Source: Phycisphaerae bacterium
Lineage (GTDB): Bacteria; Planctomycetota; Phycisphaerae; JAJVII01
Reading direction: 5' to 3'
NCBI GenBank assembly: GCA_022072085.1
Contig: JAJVII010000003.1
Span: 1-64,000 of the forward strand
DNA: 64,000 nucleotides
In this document: in pieces, positions 56,715-64,000 of the stretch
How the letters are laid out: every line of letters starts with the position of its first letter
How positions within the stretch are numbered: the first letter of the stretch is position 1
Notes under the pieces: generated by a model
The model's input: only the letters and a program-made list of their open reading frames with translations
Databases searched by the model: none
Told to the model about the DNA's origin: nothing
Program-made: the position numbers and the translations under genes

Positions 56715-58897
56715 TGCACAAGCTGCTCGTCCCTGTCGCGGCCGTCGCCCTGTGCAGCGTCTACCTGCTGGTCGCCGCCCTGCGCACGCCGCCGACGGTG
56801 AATGGGTTCGACCTGGAGGCGTTCGGCCGACTGCCCGTGCAATACGGCGGGCGGATCAAGCCGATCGACTCGGTCGCCCGCACCGCGCTGCTCACCATCT
56901 ACAACAGGCAGTCGTTCCACGCCGACGGGCACGACGCGACCGCCCTCCAGTGGCTGCTTACGCTGGCGACCGACCCGGCTGAGGCGAACACGTGGAAGGT
57001 CTTTCGCGTGGACCTGCGCGAGATCGTGGACATCATCGGAGCCGAGAATGAGGGGCAGCACTACTTCTCCTACAACGACATCGCCGCCAAGTGGGAGACG
57101 CTGGCCGACCAGTTCGACCAGGCCGGAGAGGTCGACGAGTCGCAGCGGTCGCTCTACCAGAAGAAGGTGCTCGAACTCCAGGGCAAGGTCTACATCTACC
57201 TCGGCCTGTCGCAGTTCAGCCGCATGCTCGTGCCGCCCGGCGACGGCGGGGATTGGGTCGATCTCTACGGCGCGTGGAGCGACCCGGCCGACACGCGCGG
57301 CGTCGGCGAGGACGCCGCGGCGCGGCTGGCGCTGACGTGGTTCAACGGCCGGCCGACGGTGAAGGTCGGCGAGAAGGAGCTGACGCCCGGGCAGTGGCTG
57401 GCTCGTCTGCGGTCGGCCCCCGAGACCGCCAGGGACGACGCGGTGTTCCTCGCATCCGACGCGGACGCGGCGATGCTGCTGGAGCAGATCGGGATGATGT
57501 CGCGGGCCAGGGCGACCGGCGCTGCCGCGCAGCCGGGCCAGCGGCGATACTCGTACAACGAACTGACGCGGCTGATGCAGTCGGTCGCCCCGCAGATGCG
57601 CGACGCCCGGCAGGTATTCGCGTCCGGCCGGACTTCCCCAAGCATCCGCCGAGCGCTTAACCTGGCCGACTACGTGGAGGAGCGGCTGGGCCTGTTCAAT
57701 CGGCTGATCGGCGTGACCGGCCGGCCGACATCCCAGCCGGCAGCGATGCCCGGTCCGGCAGCCGACGCGCCGGCGGCCGCAGCCATCCTTCGTGCCGTCA
57801 GCGCCTGGTCGTCCGGCGACGCAACCGAGTTCAACGTGCAGGTGCAGGCCCTCGCGAAGCTGGCCGACGCCGCCAACGCGACGGCTGTAGAGAAGTCCGC
57901 GTTCGAGGCCTGGTTCAACCGGTTCGACCCGTGGATCAAGTGCATGTTCTTCTACATCGCCGTGCTGCTGCTGGCCTGCATTTCGTGGCTGGGGCTGGGC
58001 GGCGTGCTTCGGCCGACGGCGTTCTGGCTGCTGGCGCTGACGATGGTCGTTCACACGCTGGGCCTGGCGGCGCGGATCTACATGCAGGGCCGCCCGCCGG
58101 TGACCAACCTCTACAGTTCCGCCATCTTCATCGGCTGGGGCGTGACGGTGCTGGCACTGATCCTGGAGGTTCTCTTCCGCAACGCGATCGGCTCGGTCGC
58201 GGCGGCGTTCACCGGGTTCTGCACGCTGCTGATCGCCCAGAACCTCAGCGTCGACGGCGACACGATGGCGACGCTCCAGGCAGTGCTGGCGACGAACTTC
58301 TGGCTGGCGACGCACGTTGTCTGCGTGACGCTCGGCTACGCGACGACGTACCTGGCGGCGCTGCTGGCGGTGATCTACATTCTCGGCGGGGTGTTCACGA
58401 CGGCCATCCGCGGCAAGCTGGCGGCCGACCTGTCGCGGATGATCTACGGCACGATCTGCTTCGCGCTGTTCTTCAGCTTCATCGGCACGGTGCTGGGGGG
58501 AATCTGGGCTGACCAGAGCTGGGGCCGCTTCTGGGGTTGGGACCCGAAGGAAAACGGCGCTCTCATCATCGTCATCTGGAACGCCCTGATCCTGCACGCC
58601 CGCTGGGACGGCATGGTCCGCCGCCGCGGCCTGGCGGTGCTCACCGTCTTCGGCATCGTCGTGACGACCTGGTCGTGGTTCGGGGTCAACCAGCTCGGCG
58701 TGGGCCTGCACAGCTACGGCTTCCGGGCCGGCGCGATGACCTGGATTCTCGCGGTGGTGGCACTGTCCGTGCTGATCATGATCACCGGCATGCTGCCGAA
58801 GAAGTACTGGCTCAGCCACGCGATTGAGCAGACTGCCGCCGACGGCGGACCGACGCCGCCGCTGCCGCCGCAGCAGTCTTCCCAGGCTGGCGGCTGA
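56714..58897 (+). CDS. ccsA: Cytochrome c assembly protein CcsA-like
   Basis: 727 aa. The N-terminal half (to about residue 400) is an extracytoplasmic region following one helix, with LPVQYGGRIKPIDSVARTAL. The C-terminal half contains eight or so helices and the tryptophan-rich haem-handling motif WGRFWGWDPKENGALI, plus conserved His-bearing helices (MVVHTLGLAARIYMQGRPPVTN, THVVCVTLGYATTYLAALL). It is the haem-lyase partner of ResB in System II. ATG 56714 shares its A with the ResB TGA. Large N-terminal extension is common in planctomycete and Bacteroidetes CcsA proteins. Confidence 0.92.
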   Translation: MHKLLVPVAAVALCSVYLLVAALRTPPTVNGFDLEAFGRLPVQYGGRIKPIDSVARTALLTIYNRQSFHADGHDATALQWLLTLATDPAEANTWKVFRVDLREIVDIIGAENEGQHYFSYNDIAAKWETLADQFDQAGEVDESQRSLYQKKVLELQGKVYIYLGLSQFSRMLVPPGDGGDWVDLYGAWSDPADTRGVGEDAAARLALTWFNGRPTVKVGEKELTPGQWLARLRSAPETARDDAVFLASDADAAMLLEQIGMMSRARATGAAAQPGQRRYSYNELTRLMQSVAPQMRDARQVFASGRTSPSIRRALNLADYVEERLGLFNRLIGVTGRPTSQPAAMPGPAADAPAAAAILRAVSAWSSGDATEFNVQVQALAKLADAANATAVEKSAFEAWFNRFDPWIKCMFFYIAVLLLACISWLGLGGVLRPTAFWLLALTMVVHTLGLAARIYMQGRPPVTNLYSSAIFIGWGVTVLALILEVLFRNAIGSVAAAFTGFCTLLIAQNLSVDGDTMATLQAVLATNFWLATHVVCVTLGYATTYLAALLAVIYILGGVFTTAIRGKLAADLSRMIYGTICFALFFSFIGTVLGGIWADQSWGRFWGWDPKENGALIIVIWNALILHARWDGMVRRRGLAVLTVFGIVVTTWSWFGVNQLGVGLHSYGFRAGAMTWILAVVALSVLIMITGMLPKKYWLSHAIEQTAADGGPTPPLPPQQSSQAGG

Positions 58898-58906
58898 CGT
58901 CCGCAC

Positions 58907-59860
58907 TCACCACGGCTTGACGGGCTTGTTGCCCAGTGCCTTCTCGATCTGTTCCAGTTCGGCATCCGTCAACTTGATCTCGCAGGCCGCCACGTTCTGG
59001 GCGATCTGCTCGGGACGCGACGCGCCGGTGATCGCGCAGGTCACCTCCGGCCGCCGCAGCACCCACGCCAGCGCGAGCTGGCCGAGCGTGCAGCCCCGGG
59101 CCTTGGCGATCGGTTCCAGCCGACGGATGCGGGCGAGGTTCTCGCGGGTCAGGTGGGGGCTCTTGCGTTCGGCCAGCCGCGTGCCGGCGGGCCCCTTGCC
59201 GGCGGACTTGTACTTGCCCGTCAGGATGCCCTCAGCCAGCGGGCTGTAGCAGACCACGCCGATGCCGTGCCGCCCGCAGAAGGGCAGGTCGTGCGTTTCG
59301 ACGTGGCGGAAGAGCATCGAGTACTCCGGCTGGAGGCTGTCGAACCGCGTCACGCCCAGCCGCTGAGCCGCGAGCATCGCCTCGGCCAGTTCGTGGGCGT
59401 AGTAGTTGCTGCATGCGGCGTAGAGGATCTTGCCCTGGCGCCGCAGGTCATCCATTGCCCGCAGCGTCTCCTCGGCCGGCGTGTCCTTGTCGGGGTAGTG
59501 CGTCTGGAGCAGGTCGACGTAGTCCACGCCCAGCCGACGCAGCGAGCCCTCGACCGACTCGAAGATGTGCTTGCGATTGAGCCCGAATCCCAGCGGGCCG
59601 GGCCACATCCGGAAATAGCACTTGGTTCCGACGACGATCTGGTTGCGGGGCAGGGCGCGGATCGCCTTTCCCAGCAGCAACTCGGCCTGCCCGGCGGCAT
59701 AGACGTCCGCGGTGTCGAAAAAGTTGACCCCCGCGTCAAACGCCGCCTGCACGCAGGCGACGGCGGCTTCCTCCGCGACGCTCTTGCCGTAGGTCAGCCA
59801 CGAGCCCAGGCCGATCTCGCTGATCCGCAACCCCGTCCGTCCCAGCACGCGATAGTTCAT
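58907..59860 (-). CDS. Aldo/keto reductase
   Basis: 317-aa NAD(P)H-dependent (alpha/beta)8 oxidoreductase. Catalytic tetrad residues appear as Asp/Tyr in NFFDTADVYAAGQAE, Lys in IVVGTKCYF and His in VDLLQTHYPD. IGVVCYSPLAEGILTGKYK is typical of the Kv-beta/YghZ-like subgroup. The N-terminus MNYRVLGRTGLRISEIGLGSW is a family hallmark. Its start lies 1 bp after the pheT stop, so it is co-transcribed. The substrate is unknown. Confidence 0.92.
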   Translation of the reverse strand: MNYRVLGRTGLRISEIGLGSWLTYGKSVAEEAAVACVQAAFDAGVNFFDTADVYAAGQAELLLGKAIRALPRNQIVVGTKCYFRMWPGPLGFGLNRKHIFESVEGSLRRLGVDYVDLLQTHYPDKDTPAEETLRAMDDLRRQGKILYAACSNYYAHELAEAMLAAQRLGVTRFDSLQPEYSMLFRHVETHDLPFCGRHGIGVVCYSPLAEGILTGKYKSAGKGPAGTRLAERKSPHLTRENLARIRRLEPIAKARGCTLGQLALAWVLRRPEVTCAITGASRPEQIAQNVAACEIKLTDAELEQIEKALGNKPVKPW

Positions 59861-59861
59861 C

Positions 59862-61880
59862 TCACTTGTCCCTCAGTTGGGCCCCCAGCCGATCGGCCAA
59901 CGCCGCGACCGTCGGGGCAATGTAGCCGTCCACTTCCTCGTGCGTCAGCGTGCCGTCGGCGCGACGGTATCGCAGCGTGAGCGTCAGGCTCTTCTTGCCG
60001 GCGGGCACCTGCTTGCCGCGGAACTCCTCGACGAAGTCCACGGCCTCCAGTTGGCACGGGGCGCTGTCGCGGATCGTCCGCACCACCTCTGCCCACGCAG
60101 CTGCCTGGTCCACGAGCATCGACAGGTCGCGTTCGATCGCCGGGAAGCGGGCCAGTGCCGTGAACCGCCGCGGGTGCGACGCCAACTCGATCAGCGGCTG
60201 CACGTCGATCTCAGCCACCGTGACCTCGACGCCCAGGTCGAACATGCCGCGCACGTCGGCCGACACGACGCCGATCAGGCCGATCGCCACGCCGTTGAGC
60301 AGGACCGCGCCCGCTCGGCCGGCCTCCAGTCCAGGCCGGTCCGCCGGTTCGATGGTCATCGCCGCGTTGCGGTCCAGCCCGCGAACGACCTCCTCGATCA
60401 GCCCGCCTGCGAAGCGGAACCCGCCATCGGTGCACAGGCCAAGCCGCAGCGGCTCGTCGGGCAGCACGGAGTCGGGGGCCGGCGGGTTGAAAACGTGGGC
60501 GATCTCGAACAGGTCGGCCCGGCGGACCTGGACCGTCTCGTTGTGCCGCCGCGCCCGCAGCAGGCTGGGCAGCAGCGACCGACGCAGGGCGTTCTCCTGC
60601 TTGCGCGACGGGTGAGTGACAGCCAGGTGGCCGGCCGGTCCGCGGGCAAACAGCTCCGCCAGATCGCCGGGCACGAAGGTGAAGCTGACCGTCTCGTGCA
60701 GGCCGAGCGAGCAGAGTGTCGCAGCCACGCGGCGGACCGCCTGCCGCCGCGGGTTGGGCGGGCGCACATCCACCTCGACCCGCCCGCCGACGGGGATCGC
60801 ATCGTAGCCCTGCACGCGGGCGACCTCCTCGATCAGGTCCACCTCGCGGCGGAGGTCCTGGCGGAAACTCGGCGCCGTGCAGCGGACGACCCGGTCGTCC
60901 AGCTTCGGTGAAAGTTGGAGGGACGCGAGAATGGTCATCGCGCGGTCAGCCGGCACGTCGATGCCCAGCAGCATCGCCAGCCGATCCAGCCGCATGGCGA
61001 TCTCGGGCGTCTGCGGGTCTAGCTTGCCCCCGGCCGCGAAGCCGGGCAGGGGCCGCCCGCCGCAGAGCTGCGCGATCAGATCGACGGCTCGGTTGGACGC
61101 CTCACGCACGCCGGCGGGGTCCACGCCGCGCTCGAAGCGATAGGACGAATCGCTGAACAACGCCAGCTTGCGGGCCGTCGAGCGGATGGACATGGGGTCG
61201 AACCACGCGCTTTCCAGCAGGATGGTCGTGGTGGCGCTGCTGACTTCGGTGTCGCGGCCGCCCATTACCCCTGCGACGGCGACGGGGCGCCTGGCGTCGG
61301 CGATGACCAGCATCGACGGGTCCACCTTGCGCTCGTGGCCGTCGATCGAGGTGATCGTCTCGCCGGCGCGGGCCATCCGCACGACGATGCGGCCCTCGGC
61401 CAGCTTGTCCATGTCGAACGCGTGCAGCGGCTGGGAATACTCGAACAGCACGAAGTTGGTGATGTCGACGACGTTGTTGACGGGGCGCAGGCCGATGGCC
61501 TCGATCCGCCGAACGAGCCAGTCGGGGCTGGGCCCGACCTTCACGCCTTCGATGATCCGCGCGGTGTAGAGCGGGCAGGCGGCCGGGGCTTCCATCGTCA
61601 CGCTCGTGCGGCCGGCCGTGTCTGGCGCGTCGCCGGCGGGCGTGACTTTGGGCGGAGTGAACGTCGCCCCGGTCAGTGCCGACACCTCGCGGGCCATGCC
61701 GAGATGGCACAGCAGGTCAGGCCGGTTGCTGGTCACCTCGACGTCCATCAGCGTGTCGCCGCCGGCGGCTGCGAACATCTCCTCAACGGGGAAACCGGCC
61801 AGCAGTAGCTTCTCGGCCAGCGCGTCCGCGGGCAGGTCGGTGGGGGCGTACGTCTTGAGCCAGTCGTAGCTGATCTTCAT
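59862..61880 (-). CDS. pheT: Phenylalanine-tRNA ligase beta subunit, short form
   Basis: 672 aa, versus about 800 aa usual. The N-terminal strands (MKISYDWLKTYAPTDLPADA) run straight into DVEVTSNRPDLLCHLGMARE; the EMAP-type tRNA-binding OB fold that normally lies between is missing. The rest is present: B3/B4 editing region (TSIDGHERKVDPSMLVIAD, AVAGVMGGRDTEVSSATT), B5 domain, the catalytic-like core and a C-terminal anticodon-binding FDX-ACB domain (RFPAIERDLSMLVDQAAAW to RRADGTLTHEEVDGYIAPTV). The start overlaps the CDF transporter stop (ATGA). PheS is not in the window. Confidence 0.93.
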   Translation of the reverse strand: MKISYDWLKTYAPTDLPADALAEKLLLAGFPVEEMFAAAGGDTLMDVEVTSNRPDLLCHLGMAREVSALTGATFTPPKVTPAGDAPDTAGRTSVTMEAPAACPLYTARIIEGVKVGPSPDWLVRRIEAIGLRPVNNVVDITNFVLFEYSQPLHAFDMDKLAEGRIVVRMARAGETITSIDGHERKVDPSMLVIADARRPVAVAGVMGGRDTEVSSATTTILLESAWFDPMSIRSTARKLALFSDSSYRFERGVDPAGVREASNRAVDLIAQLCGGRPLPGFAAGGKLDPQTPEIAMRLDRLAMLLGIDVPADRAMTILASLQLSPKLDDRVVRCTAPSFRQDLRREVDLIEEVARVQGYDAIPVGGRVEVDVRPPNPRRQAVRRVAATLCSLGLHETVSFTFVPGDLAELFARGPAGHLAVTHPSRKQENALRRSLLPSLLRARRHNETVQVRRADLFEIAHVFNPPAPDSVLPDEPLRLGLCTDGGFRFAGGLIEEVVRGLDRNAAMTIEPADRPGLEAGRAGAVLLNGVAIGLIGVVSADVRGMFDLGVEVTVAEIDVQPLIELASHPRRFTALARFPAIERDLSMLVDQAAAWAEVVRTIRDSAPCQLEAVDFVEEFRGKQVPAGKKSLTLTLRYRRADGTLTHEEVDGYIAPTVAALADRLGAQLRDK

Positions 61881-62842
61881 GGCCGATGCGTTTCCATGTG
61901 CGCGGGCGGGTTGACGTGGTCGCCCGCATAGTAGGGCTCGACGTGCACCAGCACATCGGCGATCTGATCGACGCGCTCGACGACGCGGTCGCGCACCGCG
62001 GTGGCCACGACGTGGGCGTCGGCGACGCTCATCTGCGGGTCGACCTCCACGTGCAGTTCAACGAGGACGTCCAGCCCGCTTCGGCGGGCGATGAGCTTCT
62101 CGGTCTCGCGCACGCCCTGCACTCCGGCGGCGATGCTGCGGATCTGCCGGAGCATTCCGCCGCTGACGGCTTCGTCCATCAATTGCGGCGTGGCTTCGCG
62201 GAGAATGCCGACGGCCATCCACGCGACGAAGCCGCAGGTGATCAGCCCGGCGATCGGGTCGAGCACGACCCAGCGCCCGCCCAGGGCGATCGCGGCGCCG
62301 ACGGCGACAAGACCGATCGCGGAGGAGTAGACGTCCTTGCGATGGTCGGCCGCCTCGGCCCGCAGGGCGACTGAATTCAGCCGCCGGGCCTGCCACAACT
62401 TATACTGGGCCAGCGATTCGCTGACAATGCAGGTGCCGCCCAGGAAGAGCAGGGCAGCCCAGTGCGGCGGGGGCAACTCCTCGGCGTGGATGACCTGCCA
62501 GACGCCGCGGCTGCCCAGCCCGACCGCGAGCATGACCATGAACCAGGCGATGAAACCGGCCGCCAGCACCTCGGCCTTGCCGTGGCCGTAGGGGTGCTCG
62601 GGGTCTGCCGGCAGTGCCGCGATCCGCCCGCCGATGATGACTGCCAGAGCGATGGCACTGTCCGAAAGGCTCTCGACGCCGTCGGCGACCAGGGCGGTCG
62701 AGCCGGTCAGCCAGCCGCTGATCATCTTGACGGCGGTCAGCGCGAGGGTGACCACGATGCCGACCCAGGTGACCTGGACGACCTTGCGATAGCCGGCCCG
62801 ACTGGTCGTGGGCAGGCGGATTGAACTTGGCGTCTGCTGCAT
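61877..62842 (-). CDS. Cation diffusion facilitator family transporter
   Basis: 321-aa membrane protein with six helices. The metal-site signatures are STALVADGVESLSDSAIALA (DGxxSxxD in helix 2) and AADHRKDVYSSAIGLVAVGA (HxxxD in helix 5). A cytoplasmic C-terminal domain (LIARRSGLDVLVELHVEVDP) completes the family. It exports Zn2+, Fe2+ or Mn2+ in exchange for protons; the helix-2/5 residues (D-D, H-D) suit zinc or broad metals. GGGAGACCC precedes the ATG. pheT overlaps it downstream. Confidence 0.93.
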   Translation of the reverse strand: MQQTPSSIRLPTTSRAGYRKVVQVTWVGIVVTLALTAVKMISGWLTGSTALVADGVESLSDSAIALAVIIGGRIAALPADPEHPYGHGKAEVLAAGFIAWFMVMLAVGLGSRGVWQVIHAEELPPPHWAALLFLGGTCIVSESLAQYKLWQARRLNSVALRAEAADHRKDVYSSAIGLVAVGAAIALGGRWVVLDPIAGLITCGFVAWMAVGILREATPQLMDEAVSGGMLRQIRSIAAGVQGVRETEKLIARRSGLDVLVELHVEVDPQMSVADAHVVATAVRDRVVERVDQIADVLVHVEPYYAGDHVNPPAHMETHRP

Positions 62843-62953
62843 GGGTCTCCCGGCAAAGGGGGCAGATTACGTCGGGGCGGCAAACCTGTCAAGGAACACG
62901 GCCTATGGCCGGGCCGGGGCGCCTGCAAGTCACAGCCAAATGACGCCATTGCC

Positions 62954-62982
62954 TTGACACGCCCCCGTGAGGAACCTATCTT
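62954..62982 (+). promoter_or_regulatory. ATP synthase operon promoter
   Basis: Perfect TTGACA (62954-62959), 17-bp spacer, TATCTT (62977-62982). It is followed by a leader of about 160 nt before the first ATP synthase accessory gene. Confidence 0.65.
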
Positions 62983-63006
62983 ACGCTGTCCGTGCGGCTC
63001 TGGACG

Positions 63007-63156
63007 ATGCGCATCGGCCGATTCGCGTCGGCGTTGCAGGGCGCCTGTGACGGTGTCGGCCGACAGATCCTGATCTGTCAGCCGCCACGTGAAAGAAGTC
63101 ACGGACTGCCCATCGTTGAGCCGGGCGGTGACTTCGGTTCCGGAGATATGTCATAA
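63007..63156 (+). CDS. Possible 49-codon leader ORF of the atp operon
   Basis: An ATG at 63007 opens 49 codons ending TAA at 63154-63156, exactly across the presumed atpZ start. The product (MRIGRFASALQGACDG...) resembles nothing I know. Its position suggests coupled re-initiation at atpZ. It may equally be chance. Confidence 0.25.
   Translation: MRIGRFASALQGACDGVGRQILICQPPRERSHGLPIVEPGGDFGSGDMS
63062..63079. promoter_or_regulatory. Perfect 8-bp-arm palindrome in the atp leader
   Basis: GACAGATC-CT-GATCTGTC, within the 5' leader of the ATP synthase operon. It could be an operator or a short RNA hairpin. No cognate regulator is evident. Confidence 0.35.
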
Positions 63157-63416
63157 CGTCGGACTCGCCCAGGCCGGAAGGCAGCGGGCCGAACGGGCAG
63201 GGCGCAGGGCCCGGGCCTTCGCTGGCGAACTACGCGGCGCTGGGCATCGAGTTCTTCGCCACCGTCGGCGTGTTCATTCTGCTGGGCTGGTGGCTGGACG
63301 GCCGGTGGAACCCCGGCGGCGGGCCTTGGTTCATGTTGACGGGCACAGCCGTGGGGTTCGCAGCCGGCATGTATCTGCTCGTGCGGGTGCTCAAGGCGCG
63401 AGAGGGACGCGGATGA
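63153..63416 (+). CDS. atpZ: AtpZ/AtpI-like F1F0 accessory protein
   Basis: About 87 aa. Two membrane helices of the AtpZ family are clear: YAALGIEFFATVGVFILLGW, WWLDGRWNPGGGP, then WFMLTGTAVGFAAGMYLLVR. These proteins assist ATP synthase assembly or Mg2+ supply. There is no ATG, GTG or TTG between the upstream in-frame TGA (63129) and the first helix. The best site is ATA 63153, which has GGAG at 7-bp spacing and overlaps the leader ORF stop as ATAA. The start is therefore provisional. The stop overlaps atpI (ATGA). Confidence 0.7.
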   Translation: MTSDSPRPEGSGPNGQGAGPGPSLANYAALGIEFFATVGVFILLGWWLDGRWNPGGGPWFMLTGTAVGFAAGMYLLVRVLKAREGRG

Positions 63417-63838
63417 GCGCCGAGACGACGGCTTTGAAACTTCGGCCGCTGCTGCTGGCGACGCTTGCAGTCGCGGCGGTAGCGGCCGGTCTGGCGGCCG
63501 GCATCTGGCCGACGTGGAAACTGGCTGGCAGCCGAGGGTTGGCCGGTCTGGCGGGCGGACTGGCGGCGACGGCGGTCGGACTGGCTGCCGGGTTGCTGGT
63601 CATGCTGCCGCGGGCGGCCCGCGGGCGGCAGGCGCTGGCGATGGGATTCCTGATGGCCAGCCCGGTGCGGCTGGCGGTGACGATCGTCCTGGCGATGCTG
63701 CTCTACTGGCTGACGCCGTGGGGCGGAAGGACGCTGGTGCTCTGGTCGGCGATCTGGTATCTGCTGCTGTTGACGGTTGAAGTCGTGTGGTTGGCGAACA
63801 TCTTGAATCCGGGCGTGACGCCGAAGACGAACGACTGA
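63413..63838 (+). CDS. atpI: ATP synthase protein I-like membrane protein
   Basis: 141 aa with four hydrophobic helices (PLLLATLAVAAVAAGLAAGI, LAGLAGGLAATAVGLAAGLL, FLMASPVRLAVTIVLAML, IWYLLLLTVEVVWLANIL). Position between atpZ and atpB is the standard place of AtpI, which helps assemble the c-ring. Sequence conservation of this family is low, so the call depends partly on context. ATG 63413 overlaps the atpZ stop. Confidence 0.75.
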   Translation: MSAETTALKLRPLLLATLAVAAVAAGLAAGIWPTWKLAGSRGLAGLAGGLAATAVGLAAGLLVMLPRAARGRQALAMGFLMASPVRLAVTIVLAMLLYWLTPWGGRTLVLWSAIWYLLLLTVEVVWLANILNPGVTPKTND

Positions 63839-63848
63839 GCGGGTGCGA

Positions 63849-64000
63849 ATGCTGATCGGAGCGATGAGAGTTCTGGCCGAGGCGGAAGCCAAGAGCAACC
63901 CCCTCGATCACGTCAAGGACGTCCCCTGGCACGGATTCGACGTGTTCGGCGCGCCTATTCTGTCGGCGCAGATCGCCGTGATGATCCTGGCGGCGCTGCT
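63849..64000 (+). CDS. atpB: ATP synthase subunit a, N-terminal part (runs off window)
   Basis: First ~50 residues only: MLIGAMRVLAEAEAKSNPLD, then HVKDVPWHGFDVF and a first membrane helix. The pattern of HVxDxPW before the first helix matches F0 subunit a of planctomycetes. ATG 63864 is an alternative start. The gene continues beyond 64000. Confidence 0.75.
   Translation, partial: MLIGAMRVLAEAEAKSNPLDHVKDVPWHGFDVFGAPILSAQIAVMILAAL

Overview
The window is a 64 kb stretch of GC-rich bacterial chromosome, very probably from a member of the Planctomycetota and most plausibly a Phycisphaerae-like lineage. This assignment is an inference. It rests on the high GC content, many PQQ/NHL beta-propeller and HEAT-repeat lipoproteins, an anaerobic sulfatase maturase, System II cytochrome c genes and a small excisionase-like HTH/membrane protein. 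No rRNA, tRNA, CRISPR array, prophage or complete insertion sequence was recognised.

Layout. 1-2.1 kb: a divergent osmC/tetR pair with three regularly spaced operator-like dyads, a small membrane protein and a nitrous-oxide-stimulated-promoter family protein. 2.1-6.6 kb (minus strand): a carbohydrate ABC uptake operon without an ATPase gene, with a small DUF1980-like gene coupled to its end. 7-16.5 kb (plus strand): a run of two beta-propeller proteins, a Tat-exported polyferredoxin, a NapH-like membrane ferredoxin fused to a NuoE domain, a GxxExxY gene flanked by repeats, a NuoF-type flavoprotein, and a [2Fe-2S]/GltD-like flavoprotein. Together these look like a transmembrane electron conduit joined to NAD(P)H and are the strongest candidate for an undescribed system. 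16.5-30 kb: M16 protease, a 277-bp MITE-like folded element, a secreted hypothetical, a radical SAM maturase with a SEC-C tail, a YhhQ-like transporter, CapA-like protein, a corrinoid-enzyme activator, an all-alpha dUTPase and a transglutaminase-like/HEAT protein. 30-40 kb (minus): MMPL transporter, Nif3/YqfO, PabC, PabB, RpoD and DnaG. 40-45 kb (minus): PhyH dioxygenase, a methyltransferase, a four-module sulfur-transfer CoA-disulfide reductase and its ArsR regulator. 45-54 kb (plus): moaA-moaC-polyprenyl synthase, a HEAT/Fn3 lipoprotein, three small proteins and an OmpA lipoprotein closed by a clear terminator. 54-59 kb: a lipoprotein with ResB and CcsA. 59-63 kb (minus): aldo/keto reductase, a short PheT and a CDF transporter. 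63-64 kb: the start of an F-type ATP synthase operon (atpZ, atpI, partial atpB).

The non-coding signal that recurs through the window is short, precisely phased repetitive sequence with 7-, 8- or 10-bp period, often arranged as forward and reverse-complement halves. There are also GC-rich palindromic elements. They lie between genes, form the last codons of several proteins, and appear in frame inside pabB, the radical SAM maturase and the GltD-like flavoprotein.
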